Source of the DNA: Candidatus Poribacteria bacterium
Lineage (GTDB): Bacteria; Poribacteria; WGA-4E; WGA-3G
Direction: 5' to 3'
Assembly (NCBI GenBank): GCA_958295815.1
Contig: OY282374.1
Location: forward strand, 5,050,682-5,114,681
DNA length: 64,000 nt
Part shown: positions 8,801 through 16,530 of the stretch, in pieces
How positions within the stretch are numbered: the first letter of the stretch is position 1
Layout of the letters: the number at the start of each line of letters is the position of its first letter
Translations under genes and position numbers: made by a program
The notes under the pieces: model-generated
The model's input: the letters and a program-made list of their open reading frames with translations, nothing else
What the model was told of the DNA's origin: nothing
Database searches by the model: none

Positions 8801-11800
8801 CCAACCTGTTACCTATGTGGGTGACATTTCACAAATTCAGTTTTCTGTTGAAGATGTGGGTCCGGCGGGTTTAGAATTGGAGGAGCAAACGGTTGAACTC
8901 CTTGGTGCTGATGGAGCACCTGTCGCCGGGACACTCACCACCGATGAGATAAACAATCAACTCTATTTCACGCTTGCTACGCCTTTTCCACGAGATGGCA
9001 GTGCAGATGGCGACTATCTGGTAAAGTTTTCTCTCATTGATAAATCAGTAAATCGTATTGATGGTGAGTATAAACTCTTTTATGATTCGCAAGTGCCGAA
9101 GTTGTCTTCAGTCATGATAAATACGGCTACACCGATGGAGCTTCTACCGCAGCAAGTTACCGAGGTTTTAGAACCTATAAGTCGTATTACCCTTAAGTTT
9201 GAAGAGGCGACACGCGTTGATTTTGCCAGTACTGTGATTGAGATGGTGGGGCCTGATGATTCGGCGATTCTGCTTACCTTAGAAGACGATGGTATATCTG
9301 AGCTTGTTGCCAATTTTTTAGCGTTGGATCAGATTGGTACGTATACGCTTTCTGTGACGCCTCAAGATATAGTAGGTAATGCGGTGTCAGGTGTGGCGAC
9401 TTACGAATTCCTTATTGATATACCGCTGCCGGGAGTCAGTCGTGTTGTTATAGGTGAGCAAGATAGCGGTGTGGCTTACGTCAACGCCAGCAATATGGTT
9501 ATAGTTGCTGCCCTCCAGGATCCAACGGAAACCGGGTTAGACTTCGGTACCCAAGGTTCAATAATTACGGTAACGACTCCCGATGGAACAATTGTTCCAG
9601 GATCTCTCGGTACTAATGGAACCGACCTGATCGGTTGGGAGCCTGCAGCGTTTACATCCGATGGCACCACGGATGGAAGATATAACGTATATGTAATACC
9701 GGTTGATAAAGCAGGACGGCAGGGAAGTACGGTTTATCGTGAGTTTGTCTATGATACCCAAGAGCCACAGATAACTGCTTCTGATCCGATTGACTTAAGT
9801 CAACCTGTCTCGTATATTAACTACAACTTGACACAATTTCGCTTCACTGTCCAGGATATTGGTCCTGCAGACCTTGAGTTGTCAGAGCAGAAGGTTAGCA
9901 TGCAGGATTCAAGTGGAAACTTGATACCAGCACAACTCACGAATGATACCAGTACTGAACTCTTTCTCACGCTTGATGAACCGCTTTCCCGTGATGGTAG
10001 TATGGACGGAGAATATACCGTCCTTATTGAGTTAGCTGACAAATCTGGGAATACGTTCACTGTTGAACACCTCATTGTCTATGATACCCAAGCCCCAACT
10101 CTTGTAAGTACTGTACCCGCTGACGGTGCCCAGGTCACCGAGGATCGTACACAAATACTGGTAACGCTCAACGATGAGGGTGGCAGTGATATAGACTGGG
10201 GGTTGGCTACTGTGACGTTAATTAACCCGAGTGGATCCGAAATATCGGGTGAGCTTGTGAGCGATGGAGTGAAACAGTTAACGCTTAATACGAATCAGCT
10301 TATTGAGGATGGACGCTACATCATTCGCGTTCAAGCTGTTGACCGTGCGGGTAACGGAAGTGCAACCGTCTTTGAGCGCGGTTTTCTACTTTCGAGGCGT
10401 TTACCGGCACTTGTTTCTACATCACCGAGGACGGTACCGGCAGATGAAGCGTTTACTAATGAAGAGATTGAGCAGATAGAGGTAGAGATTGAAACAGATG
10501 ACGAAAACCATCTATCAACGCTTCGGTTGCTGAATTCTGGGAATCAAGTTATCGCGGGGCAACAAGTGCGCGAGTCTGACCGTTTGGTCTATAACCTTGT
10601 TCGTCCACTTGCGGACGACGGTTCCGACGACGGACTTTATACCATTGAGTTTACGCCGATTAGTGCCTCCGGACGAAGCGGTGATATTCAACTCTTAACT
10701 TTCACGCACGACACAGAAGTGCCCGAAGTTGAACCTGAAGCGATCAACCTCATTGTCTCGTCGCCTGAGGTCAATAATTCTTTGACGGAGATACAAGTTA
10801 ATCCTACTGATGAGCAGTCTGGAATTGATTGGAAGAACGTTGATGAAGAGTGGCTAATTTTTGAACGCGTTTCACCCAATCCAACCGAAATTGCCGGACG
10901 TGTGGAAGATGATAACGAAAGTGTTCTCAGTTTCATACTTACGGTACCTCTTGCAGACAACGGATCCGCTGATGGCGAATACCGGGTTACTGTTACGCCT
11001 AAGGATAAGGCAGGAAATGGTGACGTATCTTATGAAAAGGTCTTTACCTACGACACCAGCCCACCGATGATTGATGCCAGTACTTTGCTGCTGAATGACG
11101 CACCGCTACTCGTTGACATTAATGCCTTGGATTATCCGACTGCGATTTCTACAACTGGTGGGGTTGTCATACAAGCGAATATGTTTGACACAGGCTTAGG
11201 GGTCAACCTCGCTCAGTCAAGGATTGTCGTTAGAAGACCGGAGGGCACCGAAGTTTCGGGCAGTACGCAACAAAATGGGGTTGATACCCTTGTTTTCAAA
11301 TCCGATGGCTTAACAACCCAAGGACTCTATCAAGTTACGGTTATTAGTGTTGGGAACGACTCCGAACTCTTAGGATTTGCCCCAACGGATTCCATTACAA
11401 CTGAATTTCTTTATGAAACGACCGTGCCGACTGCCGCTGTAACAGCCGACGGTGGTGAAACTGAACTCACTGATAAAGCATTACCGTTAGAAGGCACAGC
11501 CTCGGATCCGAGCAGTACACAGCAGGTTGGTGAAGGCGAAATCCAGATTCCCGCATCTGGTGTGTGGCTTGTTGAAATCGTTGGTATCGGACCCGATAGG
11601 CAATCTATAGATCCTGTTCCTGCAGTTGACGATAGTAATGCGGAACAGGAGCCGTGGAGCATCTGGTCTGTTGACTTTCTCCCGACACGTTCTGGTGAAT
11701 ATGACTTGGATGTCCGTGTTACCGACAACGCGGGAAACTATGAGGTGTACGACATTGGAGAATATACGATGTCGGTATCCCTTACCTTCCGCGAACCGAC

Positions 11801-12110
11801 GTTTGGATGGCCGAATCCACTCCGGATCTCCAAAGGTGACGTTGCGTTCTTTTCATTTGATGTTAATGTGCCGCTTGGAGAGACAGTAGAACTCACTTTG
11901 AGCATCTATGATTGGAGTGGTGATATGGTTCTCTCGCAAACCTACCCGGATGTTGTATCGGGGCAGCGAAACGACCAATTGGTGAAATGGAATTTGACGA
12001 ATCAAGGGGGTAACCCTGTCGCCCGAGGACTCTATATCTTCCGCTTAGAAGCCGTCAATGCATCCGGAAATAACGCGAATGTTGTTGGTAAAGTGCTTGT
12101 TGTTGACTAA
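5880..12110 (+). CDS. Giant secreted Ig-like repeat protein with T9SS-type C-terminal domain
   Basis: A 2076-residue protein. After about 40 polar residues comes a hydrophobic export segment (VNFLFLPVFVCLAVLMM) ending near VWAG, so it is probably exported. The body is about 16 beta-sandwich modules of 100-115 residues. Each ends with a DGSADGxYTVxVTPxDKAGN-like strand and a YDTQxP-type linker, as in bacterial Ig-like or cadherin-like arrays. The last about 100 residues resemble the FlgD-Ig/T9SS C-terminal domain: WPNPLRISKG, LSIYDWSGDMV, ARGLYIFRLEA. The GTG start has AGGGAG seven bases upstream; an ATG 18 bases downstream is possible. The next gene encodes a PorV-like barrel. A cell-surface adhesin or filament role is inferred. 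Confidence 0.88.
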   Translation: MPTIKNMCGVVCKPTHKSRDQRHRGDYIATKVEKTGLGLVNFLFLPVFVCLAVLMMPADVWAGLTSFSLNANGDSIFRGKQEPLEIVFTVDENTAENGDSYTVTANQYLIKQGTVSRNRTVRIKWNGLVDDRQLPDGSYTITVVITKEAAAPDEILERSEVATLDTEPPRISRVFANEDANMLLPDGSFINTPLSTITVIPVLGEGSPIDLDEKQTNIVLKNARGVVRRGALNYTTQLNFVLGNPIDIRSENGRYTLTITVADEAGNFVESTTEFTFDNVAPNLTGVAGSSGAISPGDGISGRLDFVEATLADNFEDGVNLSDSTIRFTGPAGEILGRQTFPGRDKIRWVFLSPLSPRNGLHDGGYTIEIVGTDRAGNQSGAVRVPFVYDNLAPKLVSLGPTQGGSFNQIGDTIYHNQPLTQIVADFDDGASGVGVDFESNTQIQFSAIRAGDTSEVLAGRTFVDKTNTRITYVLEDPLVSQDGRYRLEVQFADTIGNMDRETFLLLYDTQLPTVVSTTPAANEIVENLSQIQVVLNEVASGIDFTQSSFRLTREIGGTQIEVPVNITNNGTDTATLTVLEPIALDGSDDGTYAIEIIPTDRAGNVGATARREFYLISQSQVKVELTLPTSTVLSSLGTIVTELVDYIGPGINFNASTLTVTNPQGVVVPERKIETDATNNRLTWNTDVVVPRNGAADGEYTITATFVDFTGKRFTQEFSILLDTQFPSIESVQVATESQPLLSTSKTTNITTSFSQIIVTFEEPSRSALRYLQDSDSDVDFANTDVTLIGPGGGNIPINRLDNGQTTLTLNFGNLTQPGEYVLSITPQDLTGNQSTVPFVYRFLIELALPSVSSVLIDGKIDGLVYVNNPAAQIVATFADPTGVGLDLDEEGSTITVTTASGLPAPGITSSSGINQLTWVPIVLPTDGSADGVYTVAVTPRDKTGRQGEVIYRQIVYDTQEPRITAATPVELNQPVTYVGDISQIQFSVEDVGPAGLELEEQTVELLGADGAPVAGTLTTDEINNQLYFTLATPFPRDGSADGDYLVKFSLIDKSVNRIDGEYKLFYDSQVPKLSSVMINTATPMELLPQQVTEVLEPISRITLKFEEATRVDFASTVIEMVGPDDSAILLTLEDDGISELVANFLALDQIGTYTLSVTPQDIVGNAVSGVATYEFLIDIPLPGVSRVVIGEQDSGVAYVNASNMVIVAALQDPTETGLDFGTQGSIITVTTPDGTIVPGSLGTNGTDLIGWEPAAFTSDGTTDGRYNVYVIPVDKAGRQGSTVYREFVYDTQEPQITASDPIDLSQPVSYINYNLTQFRFTVQDIGPADLELSEQKVSMQDSSGNLIPAQLTNDTSTELFLTLDEPLSRDGSMDGEYTVLIELADKSGNTFTVEHLIVYDTQAPTLVSTVPADGAQVTEDRTQILVTLNDEGGSDIDWGLATVTLINPSGSEISGELVSDGVKQLTLNTNQLIEDGRYIIRVQAVDRAGNGSATVFERGFLLSRRLPALVSTSPRTVPADEAFTNEEIEQIEVEIETDDENHLSTLRLLNSGNQVIAGQQVRESDRLVYNLVRPLADDGSDDGLYTIEFTPISASGRSGDIQLLTFTHDTEVPEVEPEAINLIVSSPEVNNSLTEIQVNPTDEQSGIDWKNVDEEWLIFERVSPNPTEIAGRVEDDNESVLSFILTVPLADNGSADGEYRVTVTPKDKAGNGDVSYEKVFTYDTSPPMIDASTLLLNDAPLLVDINALDYPTAISTTGGVVIQANMFDTGLGVNLAQSRIVVRRPEGTEVSGSTQQNGVDTLVFKSDGLTTQGLYQVTVISVGNDSELLGFAPTDSITTEFLYETTVPTAAVTADGGETELTDKALPLEGTASDPSSTQQVGEGEIQIPASGVWLVEIVGIGPDRQSIDPVPAVDDSNAEQEPWSIWSVDFLPTRSGEYDLDVRVTDNAGNYEVYDIGEYTMSVSLTFREPTFGWPNPLRISKGDVAFFSFDVNVPLGETVELTLSIYDWSGDMVLSQTYPDVVSGQRNDQLVKWNLTNQGGNPVARGLYIFRLEAVNASGNNANVVGKVLVVD
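8061..10098 (+). repeat. Tandem duplication of a three-module block inside the giant gene
   Basis: Two consecutive blocks of about 1.03 kb (8061-9095 and 9096-10098) encode the same series of three different modules in the same order. Matching landmarks are LPSVSSV/LPGVSRV, YDTQEPRITAA/YDTQEPQITAS, and VEDVGPAGLELEEQ/VQDIGPADLELSEQ. Confidence 0.75.
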
Positions 12111-12140
12111 GTGAGATGCATTTTCTGAATCGGGTTTCCC

Positions 12141-12185
12141 ATATCAAAAAGTTAGGATTTTTAGCCGATATCAAAAAGTCAGGAT
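12141..12185. repeat. Short direct repeat before the PorV-like gene
   Basis: ATATCAAAAAGTTAGGAT (12141-12158) recurs with one change at 12168-12185, a 27-base period. The second copy runs into the AAGGAG of the next gene. It could be an operator or a slippage product. Confidence 0.55.
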
Positions 12186-12196
12186 AAGGAGAATTT

Positions 12197-13183
12197 ATGA
12201 TGGAGAAAAGGGGAGCCGTTCTAATTGTAATGGCACTTCTCATGATAACCGCAGTTGCCCCATACGCCAATGCAGTTAATATCCATGACGGAGCAGGGAC
12301 TGTAGGTGCTGCTTTCCTCAAGGTTGAAGGGGGAAGTCGACCTGTTGGAATGGGTGGCGCGTTTGCAGGACTTGCCAATGATATTAATACCATCTTTTGG
12401 AATCCTGCGGGTCTGACCGCCGTTCATGACCAAGAATTAACTGCAATGCAACACTTCTCATTCGCGGATATTAACAATCAGTCTATCGGTTATGCGCAAC
12501 GGATGGATCGATTTGTGTGGGGAGCAAGTTTTCTCGGCAGTTTCACAGAAATTGAGCGTCGGCAAGGACCGACGGAAGACCCAGATAGTACTGTGACTGT
12601 GGGAGGTTTTGCTACAGGTTTATCTATCGCTTATCCACTTGGTTCGGCTATGTCTGTTGGTGGGACAGCGAAGGTAATCTCTGAGCAATTGGATATTCAG
12701 AACGTCTATGGTGCTGCGGCTGATGTCGGTTTAATCTTACGGATGCTTGACAATCGTCTTGGTATCGGGGTTGCTATCCAAAATGCTGGCGTCTTAGATG
12801 GAGCGGAGAATTTGCCGATGGCACTCCGCGCAGGTTTCGCTTATAGGGCTTGGGAAGCGATGGAAGCAGAGACTGAGGTGGAGGCACCGATGCCTGAACG
12901 CGAACTATGGGCATTCGTTGCTGACGCTCACCTGCCACTTATTGATGCGAATCCGAGTTTTCACGTTGGGGCAGAGCGCTGGTTCTACGGTAGCATAGCG
13001 GCACGTATTGGGTACCGCATCGGTTTAAACGAGAATCCGAGCGACGGATTATCGCTCGGTGTTGGTGTAAGACGCAGTGGTGAGGACGCGTTAGCGAATA
13101 TTGACTTCCAATTCGACTACGCTTTTGTGCCAGATGCGTATGTTGGTAACGCGCATCGTGTTTCTTTTATTACTCGTTTCTAA
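12197..13183 (+). CDS. PorV/PorQ-like (UPF0164) outer-membrane beta-barrel protein
   Basis: A 328-residue protein with a clear signal peptide (residues 1-26, hydrophobic core AVLIVMALLMITAVAP). The FadL-like PorV/UPF0164 N-terminal signature follows: FLKVEGGSRPVGMGGAF, then DINTIFWNPAGL. Repeated amphipathic beta strands continue to a C-terminal Phe (VSFITRF), typical of outer-membrane barrels. In Bacteroidetes, PorV shuttles T9SS substrates to the attachment complex. Placement 86 bases after a giant protein with a T9SS-like C-terminal domain suggests the same role, but UPF0164 members outside Bacteroidetes are not all proven shuttles. AAGGAG precedes the ATG. Confidence 0.85.
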   Translation: MMEKRGAVLIVMALLMITAVAPYANAVNIHDGAGTVGAAFLKVEGGSRPVGMGGAFAGLANDINTIFWNPAGLTAVHDQELTAMQHFSFADINNQSIGYAQRMDRFVWGASFLGSFTEIERRQGPTEDPDSTVTVGGFATGLSIAYPLGSAMSVGGTAKVISEQLDIQNVYGAAADVGLILRMLDNRLGIGVAIQNAGVLDGAENLPMALRAGFAYRAWEAMEAETEVEAPMPERELWAFVADAHLPLIDANPSFHVGAERWFYGSIAARIGYRIGLNENPSDGLSLGVGVRRSGEDALANIDFQFDYAFVPDAYVGNAHRVSFITRF

Positions 13184-13187
13184 TTAA

Positions 13188-13219
13188 ATCATAGGCACGG
13201 TTGAAACCGCGCCTATGAT
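13188..13219. terminator. Bidirectional hairpin between convergent genes
   Basis: ATCATAGGC and GCCTATGAT pair around an inner CGGTT/ACCG stem, between the PorV-like stop and the nadA stop. It lacks a long T run, so it is a weak or factor-aided terminator. Confidence 0.65.
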
Positions 13220-13223
13220 CACA

Positions 13224-14351
13224 TCAAACACTTGCTTCGAGCATTCGCTCAATTGGTGCCCGGGCTTTGTCGATAACTTCAGGGTTTAGTGTGATCTCGT
13301 ATTCGCTGAGGTCGTCGTCCCGATCAATTGCTTCCAGAATGTTCGCAATTTTTCCCAAATTTACCTGTGCCATGTGTGAGCATCGAACTGAACAGGCTGT
13401 CCAGAATTGGACTTCTGGAAATTCTTGTGCCAAGTTCGAGGTCAGTTCACACTCCGAGGCGACAAAGGCACGCTCCAACTGGTTTACCGCGACACGCTCC
13501 GCAATATCCTTCATGATCTGGCTGGTACTGCCGTAAAAATCTGCTTCTTGTAGAACATTTGGACGGCATTCCCAGTGTGCGTATAGTTTACGGTGGGGAT
13601 GTCCTTTCGGAATTTCAAAGGATTCGCGTATGCCGAGAAGATCGTCGAGTGTGAATCTCTCATGTACCTCACAGACTGCCCCGCGCGCTGTATTATCTTT
13701 ACCGGGATAGACAACGTTTTTTTCGCCCTTCAATTCTTCCTCTAAGTTCTGTGCAAAGAAGATATCCGGCACAAAGATTACTGTGTCTCCCGGTAGCGTT
13801 TTTGCGATGTGTGCTGCATTCGCTGACGTACAGCAGATATCCGATTCTGCTTTGGCATCGGCGTAGCTATTCACATAAATCATCACGGGTGCACCGGGGT
13901 AGAGCTCTTTCAGTTTCTTGACGTCTTCTGCCCCGAAGTTGTCGGCGAGTGAGCATCCAGCTGTTTTATCTGCAACTAATACCGTTTTGTCTGGGCTTAA
14001 GATTTTCGCTGTTTCCGCCATGAAGGGTACACCGTTGAAGATTAGATACGGTGCTTCGGTTTTTGCGGCGAACATGCTTAAGCCGAGTGAATCTCCCTGT
14101 TCTTTTTTTTCAGACAATCCAAAGACGAGCGGCTCCATATAGTTGTGACCGAGCATCACAACGTCATGTTTCTGCTTTAGTGTGCGTATCCTGTGGACAG
14201 TCTTGGCATGTGCCTCTATATCGAGAAACGTTAAACTGGGATGGTGGCGATTGTATAATTCTCGTTTAACATCCTCAATACTGAGGTCGGTTGTACAGTC
14301 CGGTGTATCTGTTGCGCGAGGAGTTTCTCCATTAGAACGCATAACAGTCAT
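13224..14351 (-). CDS. nadA: Quinolinate synthase
   Basis: A 375-residue NadA, which condenses iminoaspartate with dihydroxyacetone phosphate to quinolinate for NAD synthesis using a [4Fe-4S] cluster. Visible family blocks are LGHNYMEPLV, KTAGCSLAD, YVNSYADAKAESD, VPDIFFAQNL and the paired C-terminal CELTSN and ACSVRCSHM blocks. Likely cluster ligands are Cys133, Cys262 (in HWECRPNV) and Cys320 or Cys324. The N-terminus is about 60 residues longer than in enterobacterial NadA. The ATG at 14351 has GGAG 12 bases upstream; a TTG 18 bases further out is the alternative. No nadB or nadC is in the window, so the rest of the pathway is elsewhere. Confidence 0.93.
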   Translation of the reverse strand: MTVMRSNGETPRATDTPDCTTDLSIEDVKRELYNRHHPSLTFLDIEAHAKTVHRIRTLKQKHDVVMLGHNYMEPLVFGLSEKKEQGDSLGLSMFAAKTEAPYLIFNGVPFMAETAKILSPDKTVLVADKTAGCSLADNFGAEDVKKLKELYPGAPVMIYVNSYADAKAESDICCTSANAAHIAKTLPGDTVIFVPDIFFAQNLEEELKGEKNVVYPGKDNTARGAVCEVHERFTLDDLLGIRESFEIPKGHPHRKLYAHWECRPNVLQEADFYGSTSQIMKDIAERVAVNQLERAFVASECELTSNLAQEFPEVQFWTACSVRCSHMAQVNLGKIANILEAIDRDDDLSEYEITLNPEVIDKARAPIERMLEASV

Positions 14352-14536
14352 TTTTTTGACACACTCCAAATAGGCCGCTAATTAGATGCTCCCTTTCTGT
14401 GGGTAGCGAATAAACATACAAACTCGTGGTATTGAAAATCTGTAGGTACGAGCTGTGTACTAAATTAGCGACTCTTTTTTAATCGTTCCTATTAAGATAC
14501 CTGAAAGATGTCTTTTTTGTCAAGGTTAACACACAA

Positions 14537-15094
14537 ATGCGAAATTTATGTCAAATTTTCCCTGAAAAAATAAAGAAAGTGTCTGCTTTTGTCCTTGTTT
14601 TATGTCTAATTTGGGGGTTGACGCCGGTTGCAGAGGGTATTTCAGTTAAATTAAGAGGAAAAATTGCGTTGGCTGGAATTCTGTCTGGGCTTACGTATGT
14701 AACACATGCACTTGTTACGCGGGACAGGCGGGCAGTGGAGAAACTACGACTCCAACTCGGCCCACCTGAGCGTATTGTTCAATTTGAACGTGGATTTGAC
14801 TTGTGGCGTATTGACCATTATGGGGAGCGGTGCTATATGTTTCGGAACAACCGGTTTATCAAATCCGCGCCCTGTGTTGACCCGCAATCCCGACATCAGG
14901 CGGACCCTCGTACTAAAATTTGTGTCTGCGAGTATGCCGCACCATTTCTTATTGATACGCCCGTTTTAGTGACCCCCAAGTGGTTGCGGCTTTGCCCTTT
15001 GCATCCACAGCGAGTCCCTCAATTTGTATCTTCCTATCCCTATCGGTTGGAAGACGCACATTCGCTTGATCCGGTGCCGTGGCTTTCACATTAG
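14537..15094 (+). CDS. Hypothetical exported protein, 3' end overlapping an opposite gene
   Basis: A 185-residue frame with an N-terminal hydrophobic segment (VSAFVLVLCLIWGL, residues 15-28), probably a signal peptide or anchor. A basic helical stretch follows, then a small domain ending in a Cys-containing patch (GERCYMF, APCVDP, KICVCEY). The last about 48 codons overlap the 3' end of the convergent secreted-protein gene, whose conserved tail shows that gene to be real there. The true C-terminus here may therefore be a fusion caused by loss of the original stop. No close Shine-Dalgarno is seen. Family not recognised; I am unsure about the last third. Confidence 0.5.
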   Translation: MRNLCQIFPEKIKKVSAFVLVLCLIWGLTPVAEGISVKLRGKIALAGILSGLTYVTHALVTRDRRAVEKLRLQLGPPERIVQFERGFDLWRIDHYGERCYMFRNNRFIKSAPCVDPQSRHQADPRTKICVCEYAAPFLIDTPVLVTPKWLRLCPLHPQRVPQFVSSYPYRLEDAHSLDPVPWLSH

Positions 15095-15620
15095 TCGTCG
15101 CGAAAATTGCATCTATCATAGTAGCATCTTCGCGCACTCCGATACGTAGAAGCGTCTCGCCGGCTTTGTCGAATTCCCATTCCCGGTCAAATGTTCCACC
15201 GTCTAACCAGTGATTGATGCGGTCCCAGTGCCAAGCAGCACCTTGTCCAACGCCCCATCGGAACTCTGTATTCTGGGTTTGCTGTGCGTTTTCGTCAGGA
15301 TCGGCGGGTTGCCATGTTACCCAGAAGGAATCGCTGTTTCCGTCCCATGCGATGACGTGCCCCCAAAGTGCATAGTCTCCTGGTTCTGGGATGTTGATGA
15401 TAAAGTCGGCGTGGCCTACGCCGCCGCCACCGGCTACCGGTGCGCCTTCCATCCAGATGAACTGTCCATTAGACGCGAGTTTATCGTCTGCGATAATCAT
15501 CGGTTCTACCATTTCGTTCGCTAATTCTGCCTCAAGGGCAATTTCTACCTCGGCATCAAGTCGCACCGTTCCATATATGAATGCTGTCAATACAGCCAAC
15601 AGAATCATACTATATTTCAT
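14949..15620 (-). CDS. Secreted carbohydrate-binding-like beta-sandwich protein with W-G tail motif (paralogue 1)
   Basis: A 223-residue protein with a signal peptide (MKYSMILLAVLTAFIYGTV). The single domain (about 30-175) has alternating strands: FIWMEGAPVAGGGG, then IPEPGDYALWGHVIAWDGNS, then the aromatic WHWDRINHWLDGG and a closing REDATMIDAIF strand. It resembles CBM6/GH115-C-like sugar-binding sandwiches; this is inferred from pattern. The end reads AVDAKGKAATTWGSLKRAYQ, the tail motif shared with five other proteins here. The ATG at 15620 is preferred to one 45 bases upstream because AAAGGAGG precedes it. About 65 % of the domain matches the neighbour at 15826-16479, so this is a tandem duplicate. 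Confidence 0.85.
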   Translation of the reverse strand: MKYSMILLAVLTAFIYGTVRLDAEVEIALEAELANEMVEPMIIADDKLASNGQFIWMEGAPVAGGGGVGHADFIINIPEPGDYALWGHVIAWDGNSDSFWVTWQPADPDENAQQTQNTEFRWGVGQGAAWHWDRINHWLDGGTFDREWEFDKAGETLLRIGVREDATMIDAIFATTNVKATAPDQANVRLPTDRDRKIQIEGLAVDAKGKAATTWGSLKRAYQ

Positions 15621-15639
15621 CACAAACCTCCTTTCTGTT

Positions 15640-15815
15640 GCCGTCAGCGGAATAGCCATCAGCAATCAGGTCGCTGTGCTTTCAGGCATCAGCAGTCAGC
15701 AGATCGTATGGTAGATAACAACGTTTTTGCGCCCACAAACGGGTTACTGACAATGACTGACAACTGAGAGTGGGGCGTAGCGGAACGCCCTGACGACTGA
15801 TAACTATTAACGCGG
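15640..15815. repeat. Family A dispersed repeat, copy 2
   Basis: The spacer between the two paralogues is filled with CAGCAATCAGG, CAGCAGTCAGCAG, ACTGACAATGACTGACAACTG and GACGACTGATAACT motifs, degenerate versions of the GTTGTCAGT repeat in both orientations. Confidence 0.5.
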
Positions 15816-15825
15816 GCTCTATTAA

Positions 15826-16479
15826 CTATCTTCCGGCTTTGAGTTTGCCCCACGTTGTAGCGAGTTTATCTTGCGGTTCAACCGGCACTAAGGAATCTTG
15901 CGGACCGGGATCGCGGGCACCTGCTTCCGCTTCATCCTCAGAAAGGTTGTCGGTGATGTAGATCACGTCCAACATAGCAGCATCTTCGCGGACTGCGATG
16001 CGGAGTGTGGTTTCACCAGCATCTTCGATTTCCCATTCGCGTTCAAACGTGCCACCATCGAGCCAGTGGTTAATTCGATCCCAATGCCAGTCGTTGCCTT
16101 GGGCGACACCCCATCGGAACTCAGTGTTCTGGGTTTCTTGAGCATTTTCGTCAGGGTCGGCGGGTTGCCATGTCACCCAGAAGGAATCGCTATTACCATC
16201 CCATGCGATGACTTTGCCCCAGAGCGCGTAAGTACCGCCTGCTGGGATGTGGATCTTATATTCTACCCAGCCTTCGCCACCACCGCCTGCCAGTGGGGGA
16301 CCTTCCATCCATACAAACTGTCCGCCAGAAGCATTTGCGTCGTCTGCGACTACCATAGGTGCTTCGATTGCATCCACATTTTCTGCCTCAATCGCCCGAT
16401 CGTAGCCGTAACTTATACCGCTTGTCAGCAGTAAGCCGAATATGAAAAGTGTACCTAATACTAAAGTTTTGAAACGCAT
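15826..16479 (-). CDS. Secreted carbohydrate-binding-like beta-sandwich protein with W-G tail motif (paralogue 2)
   Basis: A 217-residue protein with a signal peptide (TLVLGTLFIFGLLLTSGISYG). The domain pattern is the same as its neighbour: FVWMEGPPLAGGGGEG, TYALWGKVIAWDGNSDSFWV, WHWDRINHWLDGGTF, LRIAVREDAAMLDVIYI. It ends PVEPQDKLATTWGKLKAGR, the cleanest example of the shared tail. AAAGGAGAT precedes the ATG. It is probably a cell-surface or secreted glycan-binding protein. It is in tandem with its paralogue and downstream of the TolB-like gene on the same strand, with family A repeats on both sides. No catalytic residues can be assigned. Confidence 0.85.
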   Translation of the reverse strand: MRFKTLVLGTLFIFGLLLTSGISYGYDRAIEAENVDAIEAPMVVADDANASGGQFVWMEGPPLAGGGGEGWVEYKIHIPAGGTYALWGKVIAWDGNSDSFWVTWQPADPDENAQETQNTEFRWGVAQGNDWHWDRINHWLDGGTFEREWEIEDAGETTLRIAVREDAAMLDVIYITDNLSEDEAEAGARDPGPQDSLVPVEPQDKLATTWGKLKAGR

Positions 16480-16498
16480 AAAACATCTCCTTTTAAGA

Positions 16499-16530
16499 GT
16501 TGCCAGTTGTTAGTTGTCGATTAAAGAGAT
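16499..16530. repeat. Family A repeat, copy 3, overlapping the TolB-like gene's 3' end
   Basis: GTTGTTAGTTGTCGATTAAA then GAGATACC is a shortened left end of the family A repeat (compare 5487 and 40573). It covers the stop codon at 16510 and encodes the last residues, ISLIDN. Confidence 0.6.
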
